Source of the DNA: Coriaria nepalensis
Taxonomy: Eukaryota; Streptophyta; Magnoliopsida; Cucurbitales; Coriariaceae
NCBI GenBank assembly: GCA_027186245.1
Contig: CP114488.1
Location: 6,305,501 to 6,369,500 of the forward strand
DNA: 64,000 nt
Direction: 5' to 3'
The notes below the pieces were generated by a model, which saw only the letters and a program-made list of their open reading frames with translations, had not been told where the DNA came from and did not search any database. Made by a program: the position numbers and the translations under genes. Shown here piece after piece: positions 47,230 to 58,864 of the stretch. Position 1 is the first letter of the stretch; the number at the start of each line of letters is the position of its first letter.

Positions 47230-47884
47230 AATTTTAGAAATCAGAGACTAAACCTTAAAAGGTCTGTAAGTTGTATCTTAAAACCTTGGAGTTCAGAGAC
47301 TTATAACATTAAGTAGTATCTAAATGGAGTTAGAATATAAGGACCCATTGAGTTATCAATGGTACATAAATAATTACCCATTGACTTCAACGGTTCAATT
47401 TGTTTCTGACTCGTTGCTATCAACGGTTCAGAAACAATACACATGTTGACATCAATGGGTCAATTGTATCTAGACTATTGATGTCAACAGGCCGATTGTT
47501 TCTAGACCGTTGATATCAACGAGTCAGTTGTTTCTTAACCGTTGACATCAATGAGTTAAATATTTCTGGATCATTGACATCAACGAGTTTATATTGATTA
47601 TGACCCATTGACATCAATGACTTAGTTATATATGGACTGTTGAGGTCAACAGTTCCATTTGTTTTTGACTCGTTGCTATTAACGGTTCTGAAATAATAGA
47701 CACATTAACATCAATGGCTCCATTGTTTTTGGACATTTGATATCAACGAGTCAATTGTTTCTGGACTGTTGATATCAACATGTCAGTTGTTTATGACCCA
47801 TTGACATCAATGACTCAATTATACCTGTACTATTGATGTCAACTAGTTACTTGCTTGAAACCCATTGATAACATAATTTTGGAT

Positions 47885-48245
47885 TTATTTCAAAATTTAC
47901 ATCAAGAAACCCTTTTCCACATGTCATCTTTCCATGTCATTATTACTCTATTGAAAATGTGACCTACATTTAAAATGAACATTACTTCATAAATAACATG
48001 TACACATCAACGATTTATAAATAACATGTCGTTGATGAAGAAAAAGACTAGTTGAGATAAAATGAACATATAGAAGAAAATTGTTAAATGTATATTAATT
48101 ATTAAACTTAACTTCAAATAAAGGGTATACATTTATAGGCCCCATTTACCTCTATAAATATCAAAACAAATTTGTTTCCCGAAAAGCATACAATTAATAT
48201 CATTCACTTGTTTCAACCTAATATACATTTTGTGAAATTCTATAG
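47885..48245. other. Spacer between palindrome array and Ulp1 fragment
   Basis: A part near 47.89-47.93 kb (CATCAAGAAACCCTTTTCCACA) duplicates 45.115-45.140 kb, tying this flank to the left part of the array. The rest is AT-rich with no gene. Confidence 0.5.
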
Positions 48246-48249
48246 AACA

Positions 48250-49220
48250 CTAGAGAATATTAGCTTGAATGTGTCGCTAAGTTTATTTTTGTATTTATTT
48301 TTTCAAACGAGCTATTTGCTTCACGATATCCGGTACTGTATGGGCTATTAACCCACTGATTAAATTGGTAGTATGTTCCTCCCACTCTAGCATCAGGTTC
48401 TCCCTTAGATTTACATATGAATTCATGGTGTATAGCTTTCATTCTTTGAGGTCGAAGGCAAGCGCTAACCAATGCAGACCTCAGATATTTAATGAGAAGT
48501 ATATGGTCTCTGCATCCTCCCAAGCGACACCATATAATTTTGACAACTTTCCGAGCATGAAACTGGGACAAAAGACAATAGGTCTTAGATTAGTTTCAAA
48601 TGTAAAAATTAGATAAATTATAAGAACATAAAGTCATAAGGTATATACTTATTCTTCAGAGAGGGGATCGTCCAACACAATAGTTTTCCTATACCAAAAA
48701 GTCAGTCAATAACCGAACTGGTCAATGAGGGTGCTATCCATTTGTGTGCAATATAAGAGTTTTTTTGTAATCGCTCCCATATGAGGTATAATGTTTCGTT
48801 TATATGCTACCAAAATCAATTAAACTATATCAACAACCACAATAACATAATAATATAATATAAAGATAGCTTATAGATTTTAAAATTACTCACAATAGAT
48901 TGAAACCATTGTCCTTTCATTATACACTCGAACCAAAACTCTTGATCGGTAGCATGTCCACAGTACTTCAAAATACACTACATATTTTCCCTTATGATTA
49001 GAAAAGAAAGATAAATATCAAAAGCAAAATTATAACATAGGACAAAATAACATATAGGAAAAGATAGAAAACAACATAAATTGAACATAATAAGGGTACG
49101 TACTCTTTACTTCATTAAGATTTTTGCGATCGACCACTTAATTATCTTGCGTAATATTTTCGAGTCGAGAGTACGTAAAATATTTCTAACTTCTGTGACC
49201 GGTTTCTTATTTATGTCAAT
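48250..49220 (-). pseudogene. Ulp1/SENP-type cysteine protease gene remnant (transposon-carried type)
   Basis: On the minus strand the segment FMLGKLSKLYGVAWEDAETI is followed by GLHWLALAFDLKE and a stop. The HW at 48469-48474 is the catalytic-His signature of C48 proteases, which remove SUMO-like tags. The next part (LYTMNSYVNLRENLMLEWEE) has Asn where the catalytic Asp (YDS) is expected, and no DCG cysteine motif follows. Upstream exon-like pieces are MDSTLIDQFGY, RKTIVLDDPLSEE, CGHATDQEFWFECIMKGQWF and DINKKPVTEVRNILRTLDSK near 49.2 kb. Such Ulp1 domains are common passengers in plant Mutator-like and CACTA elements. It is a broken gene, with stops and loss of key residues. The exact exon structure is uncertain. 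Confidence 0.6.
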
Positions 49221-49224
49221 CATG

Positions 49225-51650
49225 AATGGATCTCAATTTCAAGTAATGGTGAAAAAAAATAAAATTACCATTTGGATTGATGGAACTCGACGAAAGAAAA
49301 AGAGTGAAGGTGATAAAAAGTGAGAGAACATGGTGGCAGCAAAGAAGATAAGTGCGAAAAAGAACAAGAAGTTGAAGAGTTCATTGGAAGAGGAAGAAAA
49401 AGAGTTAAAGACAAATAATAATATATTTAACGTCAAAATAAAAATCACCATGGTCAAGATTTTTAAAAGGTTCATAAATGTTTTCAACAAGATTTAATGG
49501 GTTAAATATTTTTAAATTTTTAGTGGTCCTTATTAAGTCTCTTCAAATTTTTATTTTATTGGATAAAATTTTAAATCAATTTTTTAGGATATTTAGCAAA
49601 AAAATATTATCTTAGAATTTTTAAAAAATAAACATTCCAGGCCATTTTTCTCAAATTACCTCTTAAAATTACTGGTAATTTGGATCATTAAATTAAATTA
49701 AATTTAATGGTATAAATTTAGTGTAAAAAAAATTAATCTGCGAGTTAGCTAAACTCTTATCTATCTTGCCTTTGCCGTGAGCGAAAGAAACAAGACCCTA
49801 AGCTGCAAGCCAAACACATATCCGCTAATGTCCAAACCATCATTTTACGTAATAATTGATGCATTACTGGATTAAAGTAATCCACAAAGTAAGAATGCCA
49901 TTTTCAACACTGTTTATTTCTCTTTTAATCATCTACTCTAGAGTCTAGTCATCTACCCATTATTGCTTCACACACCCACAAACAAGACCATTAGATATCT
50001 AGGTGTCAGGCAAAGCCTTATTTACATTTTATTTCTAGTCATTCTTTATTTTATTTTAGTTATTTATGTAATTATTTTTTCCTTATTCAAAGTGTCTCTG
50101 AACTTAGTATATATATATATCCATACAATATGGTTCACAACCTTTTTAATCGGATAGCAATCATGAAAGTATACAAGTCTACTACTAACGAAGGATTCCT
50201 CTAAGTAATAGTGATAATTATTATTATTATTATCATATAATCATTATAATGATAATAATAATAATTATTGTTACTATTAATATTAACATTATTGAATTAC
50301 AAAGTATTAAATTCAAATTTAATTTCTTTTACTATTTTAAAAACAACGGCTAGTTTAATTGAGCACTTCATCTATTGGCCTCACGGATATTTATAACCCT
50401 CACAAGCAAGTTCGTATCACCAGGTGTATTTGCCAATAATAGTGATTGTAATATTAATAATATTTTATTATTATAACAAAAATCGAAATCCTAATTTTCA
50501 GAAAAGACAAAATCACATTATATATGTTAGCTTGGGTTTTATTGGTATAGATAATTATTTAAGCATTACAGCTTGAATTCGGAAATTCCAATTTACTTTA
50601 AATTTTGATTGTATGCACCCACTCACATGTACATTAATCTAACTAAATACAATTTAAGAACACTTTAATGTATGAAAATGCCAGTTTTAAAACTATATCT
50701 CGATGAGACCCAAAATCTCTATTAAGTTTTGATTTGGCAGGTGTCACTATCAAAGTTAAGACTTGAAGTGCATAGGACCCCATTAACCCGCTCCTTTGGA
50801 CCTTGGTCGGTAAGGTTGGATTGAGGTTGAATCATCGAATCATTTTGTTGAAATTTAAGCTCTATTAGTTTAAAAAATTTCTAGATGAAATGATGGTGAT
50901 TCTAGATTCTAGATTCTAGTGCAAGTTGTAATCAGTCTGATTAGAAAAAATCACGGTAATGTCTTATGTAATATCGTTTTTAATGACAAAGAAAAAAAGG
51001 AAGCTACAATATTATTCACTCTTGCATTATACTCTTTATGCCTTAAATAGTAAAGTAGGGCTTTAAAGGTCATTTGGTAAATATGATTGTAGTAACTACG
51101 CTTGCTAATTGATGCATTAGGTCGGATTTGATCCGATCCGTATCTATAATATTAAAAAAAAATCGAATCCTTTTAGATAGATCTAAATAAAATTTATATC
51201 TATATCCAATCATGGTATCCGACATCTTTTTTTTTTTTTTAAAGGTTTAACATTCTCTCTCACTTGTTCTTTCTCTTCCCTCCCTCCTACATCCATGGCA
51301 GATCGGGTTCCAAGAACTCATATTTGCATATGGATTCTTAAAATCGAAATCGTGTTTCTGTGGACCATCTATACAAAAATTATTCAAAAGAAAATTCCCA
51401 TAAGATGAGTTTCGCCAGCCACTTGAAGAAATCAATCGAGATTTGATCTTACAAAAAAACATATGCTTTACATGGAAGAAAAGTATTTTGCATTAAATCC
51501 TTTTCAAATAACATAAAGAAAAATAATGAAACAACATACCGATCTTTCAAAGGCCTTTGATTTTGAAAAAAAAAAGTGTTAGAAACAAAAAAACAGAGGA
51601 AAAAGAATTATTTACAACAACTAAACAAACCCACACAATCTAGGTTCAAA
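49225..51650. other. AT-rich intergenic DNA
   Basis: A Lys/Glu-rich plus frame (49321-49495) is a low-complexity product. A hairpin of AAT/ATT repeats lies at 50212-50276. Frames at 49963-50157 and 51247-51462 have no recognisable motif. At 51113-51230 there are words GGATTTGATCCGATCC and GATAGATCTAAATAAAATTTATATCTA suggestive of a small dispersed repeat. Confidence 0.45.
50212..50276. repeat. AAT/ATT-rich hairpin
   Basis: AATTATTATTATTATTATCAT is followed, after a short AT-rich loop, by its reverse complement ATGATAATAATAATAATTAT. It could form a 20-bp stem. Confidence 0.85.
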
Positions 51651-51665
51651 GAATCAGGATGCGAA

Positions 51666-52640
51666 TCAGAATCTAGGTTCTTGGAACCCAGATTTGACAT
51701 GGAGGGAGAATACTACATAAAACCTGAAGGCATGAACAATCAGAATGCTTTTGCAAGTTTCTAATGTCATGTGTGTCTTATACATATCTTTCTCGAGATT
51801 TCCGTTTAGAAAAGTGGTTTTCACATCTATTTGCCAAATCTTGTAATCAAGGTTGGTCGCTATAGCAAGTAAAATCCTAATAGATTTGGTCATTACTAAA
51901 GGAGATAAAGTTTCTTTATAACCAATACCTTCTCTTTTTCTTTATAGCCTTTGGCCCCAAACTGGATTTATAAGTTTTGACTTGTCTATTCGTCTCTGTC
52001 TTCTTTCTCGAAGACCCATTTGCATCCTTTAGGGACTATATCTGCATTCGGGTGCATCCTATAGGGACTATGCATTGAGAAGTAATAGTTCTCTCTTTTG
52101 AAGGCTTCTCAACTGTACATTATGTTCTAATATGATTCTCCATCTGAATATCATTTTATAGTTCTTGAATTTCTTCAAGTTCTATCTTGCTCCCATTATT
52201 TTCTTGGGAAAGAAACCTTCTCTAAGAAAGTAGCAGTTCAAGCAACAAACACCTTTTGTTCTAGAGAATAATAAAAGTAGTATTTAATTGTTTCTTTTGA
52301 ATACCACACGAAAAGTCATTTTTTTGATTTCGCATCCAACTTATTAGAATCTTACTTCTTTACATAATCACAATATCCCCATATCTTAATATGGTTAAGT
52401 GATGTCCTTCTACTATTCCATATCACATATGATATAGAAGTTACTGAGTTAGAGGAAATTCTATTTGGAATGTAAGTGGAACTTTGTGGGGCGAGCCTAG
52501 AACGAAAGAGGAAGTTTAGTGTCACTCATCTTATATTGAAACATATCCAATAAAGTTATTTTTCTTTTCCAAAATGCCATTTAGTTATGGTATTCTAGGA
52601 GGAGTCTACTGAGAGAGAATTGAAAGTATAATATCTGTGA
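51666..52640 (-). mobile_element. Ty1/copia integrase-RT remnant
   Basis: RT start on the minus strand: SIRILLAIATNLDYKIWQID and VKTTFLNGNLEKDMY (51893-51750), then decay into a nonsense tail. Upstream on the minus strand (52.5-51.9 kb) lie integrase C-terminal and linker words SLNHIKIWGYCDYVKK, KLDAKSKKMTFRVV and FKNYKMIF, with stops between them. A short direct repeat (TGCATCCTNTAGGGACTAT, at about 52022 and 52053) lies in the linker. Confidence 0.85.
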
Positions 52641-52644
52641 AGCC

Positions 52645-52925
52645 AATTGGGTTTAACCTGATAGAGTTATTTACATATATAAATCAATCTTCATATGTAT
52701 AAATTATAAACAAAATAAATACTTTGTATTTGAATGAACATTTCATCTATCATATGGATTGTCATTATGTTGAAAGTGACATTATATTGTATGACATACC
52801 TAATAGATTTTTGAATCTTATGTATGCACTTGGAATCGTGATAGTGAAACTCGATAAGATCCAAGTAGCTTGATGCCTAAGATTCAAATTCTTTATAGTC
52901 ATAGGATTGTCATCATAAGAGCTAG
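52645..52925 (+). mobile_element. Copia LTR fragment
   Basis: GGGTTTAACCTGATAGAG and ATAGTCATAGGATTGTCATCATAAGAG resemble the LTR family of the 10.6-17.0 kb element. It lies directly before the copia gag. Confidence 0.4.
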
Positions 52926-52929
52926 TGCC

Positions 52930-53565
52930 AATGAGAAAGCCACTTGGTTTGTCCTAAGATGATGAGGTGCATTATATTATGCTTGCAACTATGTCAAACG
53001 AGCTTCAGAGGTAGTACGAAAAGTTTCGTGCTATCGAGATTATCGACAGCCTAGATGCGATATGGGGTGAAGATATAGTGATACCGAAAGGAATGACACC
53101 TCGAAGGAGCTTTTTCATATGACACCTGAGGGAACTCCCATTAGAGATCATGTCATTTAGATGATTAGACTCAGAGAAAATAGATGGTCTAGTTTTTGAG
53201 ATGATTGTGAGTTATCGAATGATTTGATCAATCAATCGCTCTCAAATTCCTTTTGTTTCTTCATTTTGAACTGCCACATTATTAGGTTAACACCTACTCT
53301 TCATGAGTTGCTCAAAATGTTGCAAACAGTCGAGGGATCTCTCCAATATTTATGGACAAGACCATGTTGCTTATGGGAAGTTAACATGTCAAGAAAGGCA
53401 AAGCCAAGTTTAAGAAATGAGGCAAGGGTATACAACTCAAAATAAAGAAGTTCATAACTAATAACAACAAAGGTAGGGAAGGAAAATGTTTCTATTGTGG
53501 TGAGACCGGCCATTGTAAGCACAATTGCAAGACTTACCTAGCTTTCTTTTGAAGAAGATGGAAGA
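52930..53565 (+). mobile_element. Ty1/copia gag remnant with CCHC zinc knuckle
   Basis: In shifted frames: YEKFRAIEIIDSLDAIWGED-like words, LFHMTPEGTPIRDHVI, then LINQSLSNSFCFFILNCH and LHELLKMLQTVEGSLQ (53224-53345). The zinc knuckle CFYCGETGHCKHNC at 53487-53528 has the perfect C-X2-C-X4-H-X4-C spacing for nucleic-acid binding. Stops separate the pieces. Gag is the structural protein that packages element RNA. Confidence 0.85.
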
Positions 53566-53569
53566 GGAG

Positions 53570-55035
53570 TCTTAAGGTATATTCTGAGCTATAATTTCTC
53601 TTAAGCAAGATTTTTACTTGGGTATTAAATAACAAATAAAGAAACTTATATTTATTTGATATGCAGAGCTTAAGAAGTAAGGAGATAGCTTGAAGAAGAG
53701 AAAAAGTGTTCATTACGAGTGAGAAATTGAGCAAGGAGTTACAACATTAGCCATAGACATTATTACTTCTTATTTTTATCTCGTCACCCTTATTGTTAAA
53801 GGGACTTTATATATTGTAATACCTATACATTTTTATAGGTTTTTTAGAAGATTTTATAATTTTTCTTCTATTAAATAATGTTTAAAATATTATCTTTATG
53901 GTTTATATTTTTGAGAAATGGTTCCCCTTTGGATGGTTTAGGAATATTTATGAAAGTTGATAAGATAAGAATAACTTAAAATAAATTAAGAAACTAAAAG
54001 GTTTGATTTTAATCAAATAAGCATTTAGCATTAATCGATTATATCATACAAAATTAATAAGAGCATCCTTGTTATAAAAAAATGGCTACTTTAGTCCATT
54101 AGATTATGAATCAACAACAAGTAAACAAAGCTTATCCACTTAGAATGATAAGTATCTTTTAAACTATTTTAAAAGAAAAACTAATTTTGTTGTAATATCT
54201 AATACATAGTGATGTATATAGATTGATAACAACAAGAGCTAAATGATACTTTTATTTTTCCTTCTCATTATTTTCATATTTAAGTCCTCTAAAAAATTTT
54301 ATTCAAAATCTTATGAAGACATATATATAGAACCAAAGTTATGATGAGAAAGGAATATGGAAATAAATAAGACAAAAGTATTACTTTTTGATGAGATCAT
54401 GGAGATAAATACCAATATTACAAGTTTCTTAAGACATACCTTATCAAGAATAAGATTTTAATTTAGTGACATCCTCCTAGAACATCATAAGCGAATGGCG
54501 TTTCGAAAAAGAGAAATCGGCATATATGTGATATAATTCAATGTGACTTACGCACTGAATGTGCTTTAATCCAACTAAGCCATAACAAAAAAAGATAACA
54601 TGAATAGTGAATATGATTCTCTCTCTAAAATCCAATCAAATGATCCACATGCGATATGATAGAAAGAATATAATCATATCACCATATGAGATATGGAAAT
54701 GATTGGTTCTCTCTAAATATGAGATTTGGATTAGTTAGATATAAATTTAATAGATGTTATTTTATGGAATATTTTCTAGTAGAGACTAGAAGATAAATAT
54801 CTTCTCTAATTCCATTAAGCTAAAAAAAGTCCTTTTAGCCGAATATTATTTTCTTAGAAAGAGTGTTACTTTTTTGAAAGACAATAGAATTAAGAGCATA
54901 CTTGAAAAAGTTACAAGTATCACAAAATTAACAATTAAATTAAGAATTGTAGTTCACTAAAGTCTCACTAAAGAGAAAACTTCGAAAGAGAGAATTGTGA
55001 TTCCTAAATATACACTAACACTCGATGCAATATGA
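53570..55035 (+). other. Unrecognised interior, possibly decayed copia DNA
   Basis: It lies between copia gag and copia RT pieces in the same orientation, so it may be the lost protease-integrase region of one element, but I see no motif. A 66-codon minus frame at 53534-53734 is unremarkable. Confidence 0.3.
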
Positions 55036-55039
55036 AAAA

Positions 55040-55430
55040 CTTTACCTTCTTACTTAGAAAAAAGGAATACAGGGTGTATGAGATATAACCTAAAGTTTTC
55101 TTATAAAATGACACGAAGAAGTTGTGTTAGAAGCTCAATTTAAGGATTGAAATATGCATCCGAGAAAAAGTAAATCTGATTTAATTAATAAATCAAAATT
55201 ATTTGATTTATGAAAAAAGATTGCCTAAGTGGGAACAATGCCATGTTCATTGTCTAAATTACTACTCATTTACAATGAAGTAGTTATATTGCAAATCATT
55301 TATATGTGGTTGTCCAAAAACTATTCCATAGAAATTTTGGGTAAAACACATTTTGACTTAAGTATAAGAAATCTATGTAATAGATTCAAAGGAATTGCTA
55401 GACTTGACTTATTAAACGTACATTAGTAAA
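55040..55430 (+). mobile_element. Ty1/copia RT remnant
   Basis: GLKYAS near 55150 and LLLIYNEVVILQIIYMWLSK, then NYSIEILGKTHFDLSIR (55256-55370), match the palm and connection of copia RT. The catalytic YVDD box has degenerated: the sequence reads IYNE. Confidence 0.65.
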
Positions 55431-55434
55431 GTAC

Positions 55435-56500
55435 TAAAAGGGTTTAGTACAAAAAAGATGAAACCCTAATATCTAAATTGTGTTCGGATCTATAAAGTTC
55501 AAAGTAACTATAAACTGACCCCCTAATTACATATTTGAAAAATAACGTCCTTACACCAATTCAGGTACACCCCACTAACAATTATAAATTTCTGAATGAC
55601 CCCAATATTATGAAATATGAGCAATTTAGTCTGAATAGAATTATGGTGCACTCACTAAACTATCAAAAATTACTGAATGGCCGTAATATTATTAAATATT
55701 AGCAATATACTACTTGAGTGATTTAGATAAATCTAATCAATATGAAGGACATGGAAATCGATTCCGTTGTCATCTAGTGAATCACCGTGAGTGACTACTG
55801 GTGGCATATTTTGGTGGATGTATTCCTTACTTGATGGTCTTTTGCTATTATTATATAAAAAGTCATAGAAGTCCATTAATGCATGATAAATGGTAACTTG
55901 AAATACTTACGATTGTGAAGCATCTCTTGAAATATTTAAAAAATAATAATTTGCTAAGCCACTCGCATATTTTACCGAAGTAATAAGCATGGGCTCAGAT
56001 TGACAAAAATTATCAGTGTCATTAGTTTATTTACAAAAAACTAAAGTAATAACTCTTCCCAGTCTTGTTGGATTTGTGCAAGCGTGGCTTAATGAATATG
56101 TAATTATTATACTGTCTATGCTATATTACAACCAGCTAATTCTATTATCGTTATAGAATAATATTTCAATGTTTTATTGCCATGCAATAAGTAGTTGCAG
56201 ATAGTTACACATCCTAAGCAGCAAATAAACACTATCAAAATAGGTAGACTCCACGGTTCTGGCCGAGTTGAAATAGAAGCAGAAGTGGAGGCAGACGCTA
56301 GAGGGCCCTCGAATTCATGGGCTTAAAAGATTTTTCAAGCTGAAGAAAATTAAACAAGAAAGGCTATTTGGGCTTTACGCGAAGATTAAAAATTCCACAG
56401 CCTGAGTCCTGAAGCATTGGACATGACCCGACCTGCAACGGGAGTAGTTTGTAAGAGAGGTGACAACATCATAAATCAGAACTCCGAGAAAGATCATCAA
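55435..56500. other. Intergenic DNA with a diverged tandem repeat
   Basis: ATAAATTTCTGAATGACCCC and CAAAAATTACTGAATGGCCG, each followed by AATATTATNAAATAT, are about 85 bases apart (55590 and 55665), a two-unit diverged repeat. No gene is seen. Confidence 0.5.
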
Positions 56501-56507
56501 CCCCATG

Positions 56508-57475
56508 AGCATCCTTAGTTTATTTGTGGTCCCACAATACCACCGATCCCACGAGGGTCTTCTGTTTATTTATTGTTCCACGAGATCACCGACCCCATGA
56601 GAGTCTTCATTTCATTTGTGGTCTCACGAGACCACCAACTCCACAAGGTCTTCACTTCATTAGTGGTCTCACGAGACCACCAACCCACAAGGGGCCTAAG
56701 TTTATTTGTGGTCCCACGAGGCCCCCGACCCCCCCCCCACAAGGGTCGTCCCTTCATCTATGGTCTCATGAGAACACTGATCCTACGAGGGTCTTCAATT
56801 CATCAGTGGTCCCTTGAGGGTCCTCAATTTATTTGTGGTCTCGTGTACCAACCGTACAAGAGTCGTCACTTCATCTGTGATCCCATGAGACTACATACCC
56901 CATGAGGGTCTTCACTTCATCAATGGTCCCACTAGATCACCAACTCTACGAGGGTCCTCGGTTTATTAGTGGTTCCGACAAGACCACCAACCCTACGAGG
57001 GTGCTCAGTTTATTTGTGGTCCCACGAGACCACCAACCCTACAAGGTTCCTCAATTTATTTGTGGACCCATAAGACCATTAACCTTACGATGGTCTTTAC
57101 TTCATCTGCGGTTCCATAAGACCACCTACCCCACGAGGGTCTTCATTTTATTAGGGGTCCCATGAGACCACCAACTCTACGAGGGTCTTCACTTTATCAG
57201 TGGTCCCACGAGACCACTGGCCCTAAAAGGGGTCTTCACTTCATCTGTAGTCCCATGAGACCATTTACCCTATGAGGGTCTTCACTTCATCAGTGGTCTT
57301 ACTAGACCACCGACCTCGTGGAGGTCCTTAATTCATCAGTAGTCTTACGAGACCATCACCCCCACAAGGGTCATCAATTCATTATTCTCCCATGAGAACA
57401 CCGATCCCATGAGGATTGCTTATTTCATTAATTGTCCCACGAGACCATCTACCCCATAAGGGTTCTCAAATCTAC
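56508..57475. repeat. 46-bp minisatellite, about 20 units
   Basis: Units of about 46-47 bases follow the pattern CTTCAYTTCATYWGTGGTCC, CACGAGACCACC, RACCCYACGAGGGT. The core GGTCTCACGAGACC is self-complementary. Units differ by substitutions and one- to five-base indels, so the array is old. It is GC-richer than the flanks. Frames at 56524-56817, 56573-56905 and 56902-57165 simply read the repeat and cross its non-triplet period, so I do not call them genes. Confidence 0.92.
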
Positions 57476-57479
57476 AAGA

Positions 57480-58255
57480 CCATCACATTTGAGATCCGAG
57501 GAGATCTATATAGATGAGGCCTTATAAGGTTGCTAGCAGCATACGACGTGTATCACTAGGAAGCTAAGAACTTGAAGTGACAAATGGATTCTTGAGGTAG
57601 TCACATCACATGACACTCTAAATTTTGAAAGTATTAATCTCTAGCATGACCTCGGGCAAAATCCTAGGGCCATATTAAAGGGACGTCAATGGCAGAGAAA
57701 ATAAATATAATCCAACCAGTTGGAACTATGCTCCACGAAAGCAAGATGCGTGAAGTAAAATTATAAGAGACTACTTAAGATTGAGGGGGCTTTCCAAGTT
57801 TTAAATAGTAAAGATTAATCTCCATCTAGAAAAGCTCCATTAGGTTTGAACCATGAACAGACTATTGAGCTTATTCGGCCCTCAACAAAATAAAATCATT
57901 TTCCAAGAAGTAACTTCTGATGTACCTACCATTGAAAGTTATCAAGACTCTAAAAATAAATGGAAACTTTGAAGCGAATATGAAAAGAAATTAAGGTAAA
58001 AGTATTACAGTGACAAAGCTACAAAGTGAAGCTAAGAAACTCAAGCAACTGAAGTTGAAGATAAACTGATACATGAAGATGTCAAGACATTTAGTGAACA
58101 AAGTGGCACAATTGCTAATATCTAAGAAAATAGTGAAGACAATAATGAATCAGTTAACATATATAGAGGGCATAATCGAAATTTCAAGGAAGCAAAGCTT
58201 CCAACTACTTTGATAAACATCAATTAAACAACTTGGTCGAGCTTAGACATGAGGA
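57480..58255 (+). other. Unrecognised DNA between minisatellite and LTR-like sequence
   Basis: A charged, stop-interrupted frame (57800-58200) has words like KIIFQEVTSDVPTIESY and EDVKTFSEQSGTIAN. I cannot assign it. It could be an additional ORF or a 3' untranslated region of a gypsy Tat-like element. Confidence 0.3.
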
Positions 58256-58258
58256 CTA

Positions 58259-58860
58259 AATGTAGAGACTTAACATGAAGGTTGAGCCGGTCATGCTCCG
58301 AACCTTCAACCCATGACATCAGAACTAGATGGCCGAAGAGGTTTGATCTCAAAGTGAGAAGAAAATGTTAAAAAAAAAAAAACACAAATAATGAAGAACC
58401 TAATGAGCTTACACAAAAAGCTGATGAAGAGTAAAATTTTGACACAATTCAAAGCACATCTTCAACTTATGCCAATGTGCTAATTGATTAGGACAAATTT
58501 ACCACCATGAAATAGCCCATCAATAATTAATAAATTGTAGCCTTACGGATCAATATGGAAAGAATATGACATTAAGATTGATAGATCTAACGATAAATAT
58601 ATATATAGACTACGTTACAAATAAATAAAAGAGCCTAAGATCAAAAATGGTCCATCACGTTAAAGAAACCTAACCTTATTAGGGCTCTCTACAAAGGTCT
58701 ATAAATATATAATAATGCAAAACAAAAGATATATAACTATTATTTCGATCAATGATATTATTGTGATATTATATAAATTATTAATTTAAATATTGAAAAA
58801 AATTCGTAAGTCGGAAGTACTATTTATATTTTTTTTATAATTTCGGGTACTAACTTATCA
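58259..58860 (+). mobile_element. Possible gypsy LTR
   Basis: GAGGACTAAATGTAGAGACTT resembles a purine tract plus LTR start. A TATA-like CTATAAATATATAATAAT lies at 58700, after TTATTAGGGCTCTCTACAAAGG. The right end was not defined. The call rests on layout only. Confidence 0.3.
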
Positions 58861-58864
58861 CATA

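Larger units (their letters stand above)
44960..47880. repeat. Array of short palindromic repeats (TTGATATCAA type)
   Basis: Dozens of variants of the palindrome CCGTTGATATCAACGG recur, with perfect or near-perfect examples at 45034-45049, about 46532-46547 and about 47503-47518. Direct spacing is about 32-34 bases where best conserved (47.46-47.85 kb), with linker words such as GAGTCAGTTGTTTCTGGA. No coding potential is seen. Such dense short direct and inverted motifs are typical of subterminal regions of CACTA or Mutator-like DNA transposons. The adjacent Ulp1 fragment supports that, but no terminal inverted repeat was identified. Confidence 0.85.

Noticed and set aside
44960..47880. CRISPR-like reading of the spaced palindromes
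   Set aside because: This is plant nuclear DNA with eukaryotic introns. Repeats are degenerate, spacers share sequence with each other, and no cas genes exist.
49321..49495. Lys/Glu-rich plus-strand frame
   Set aside because: Low-complexity A/G-rich DNA with an in-frame stop before it; no homology. It is probably the antisense of a pyrimidine-rich intron or of a lost part of the Ulp1 gene.
56524..57165. Three overlapping plus-strand frames of about 90-110 codons
   Set aside because: They merely read the 46-bp minisatellite. The period is not a multiple of three, the frames alternate, and no motif or start context supports a protein.
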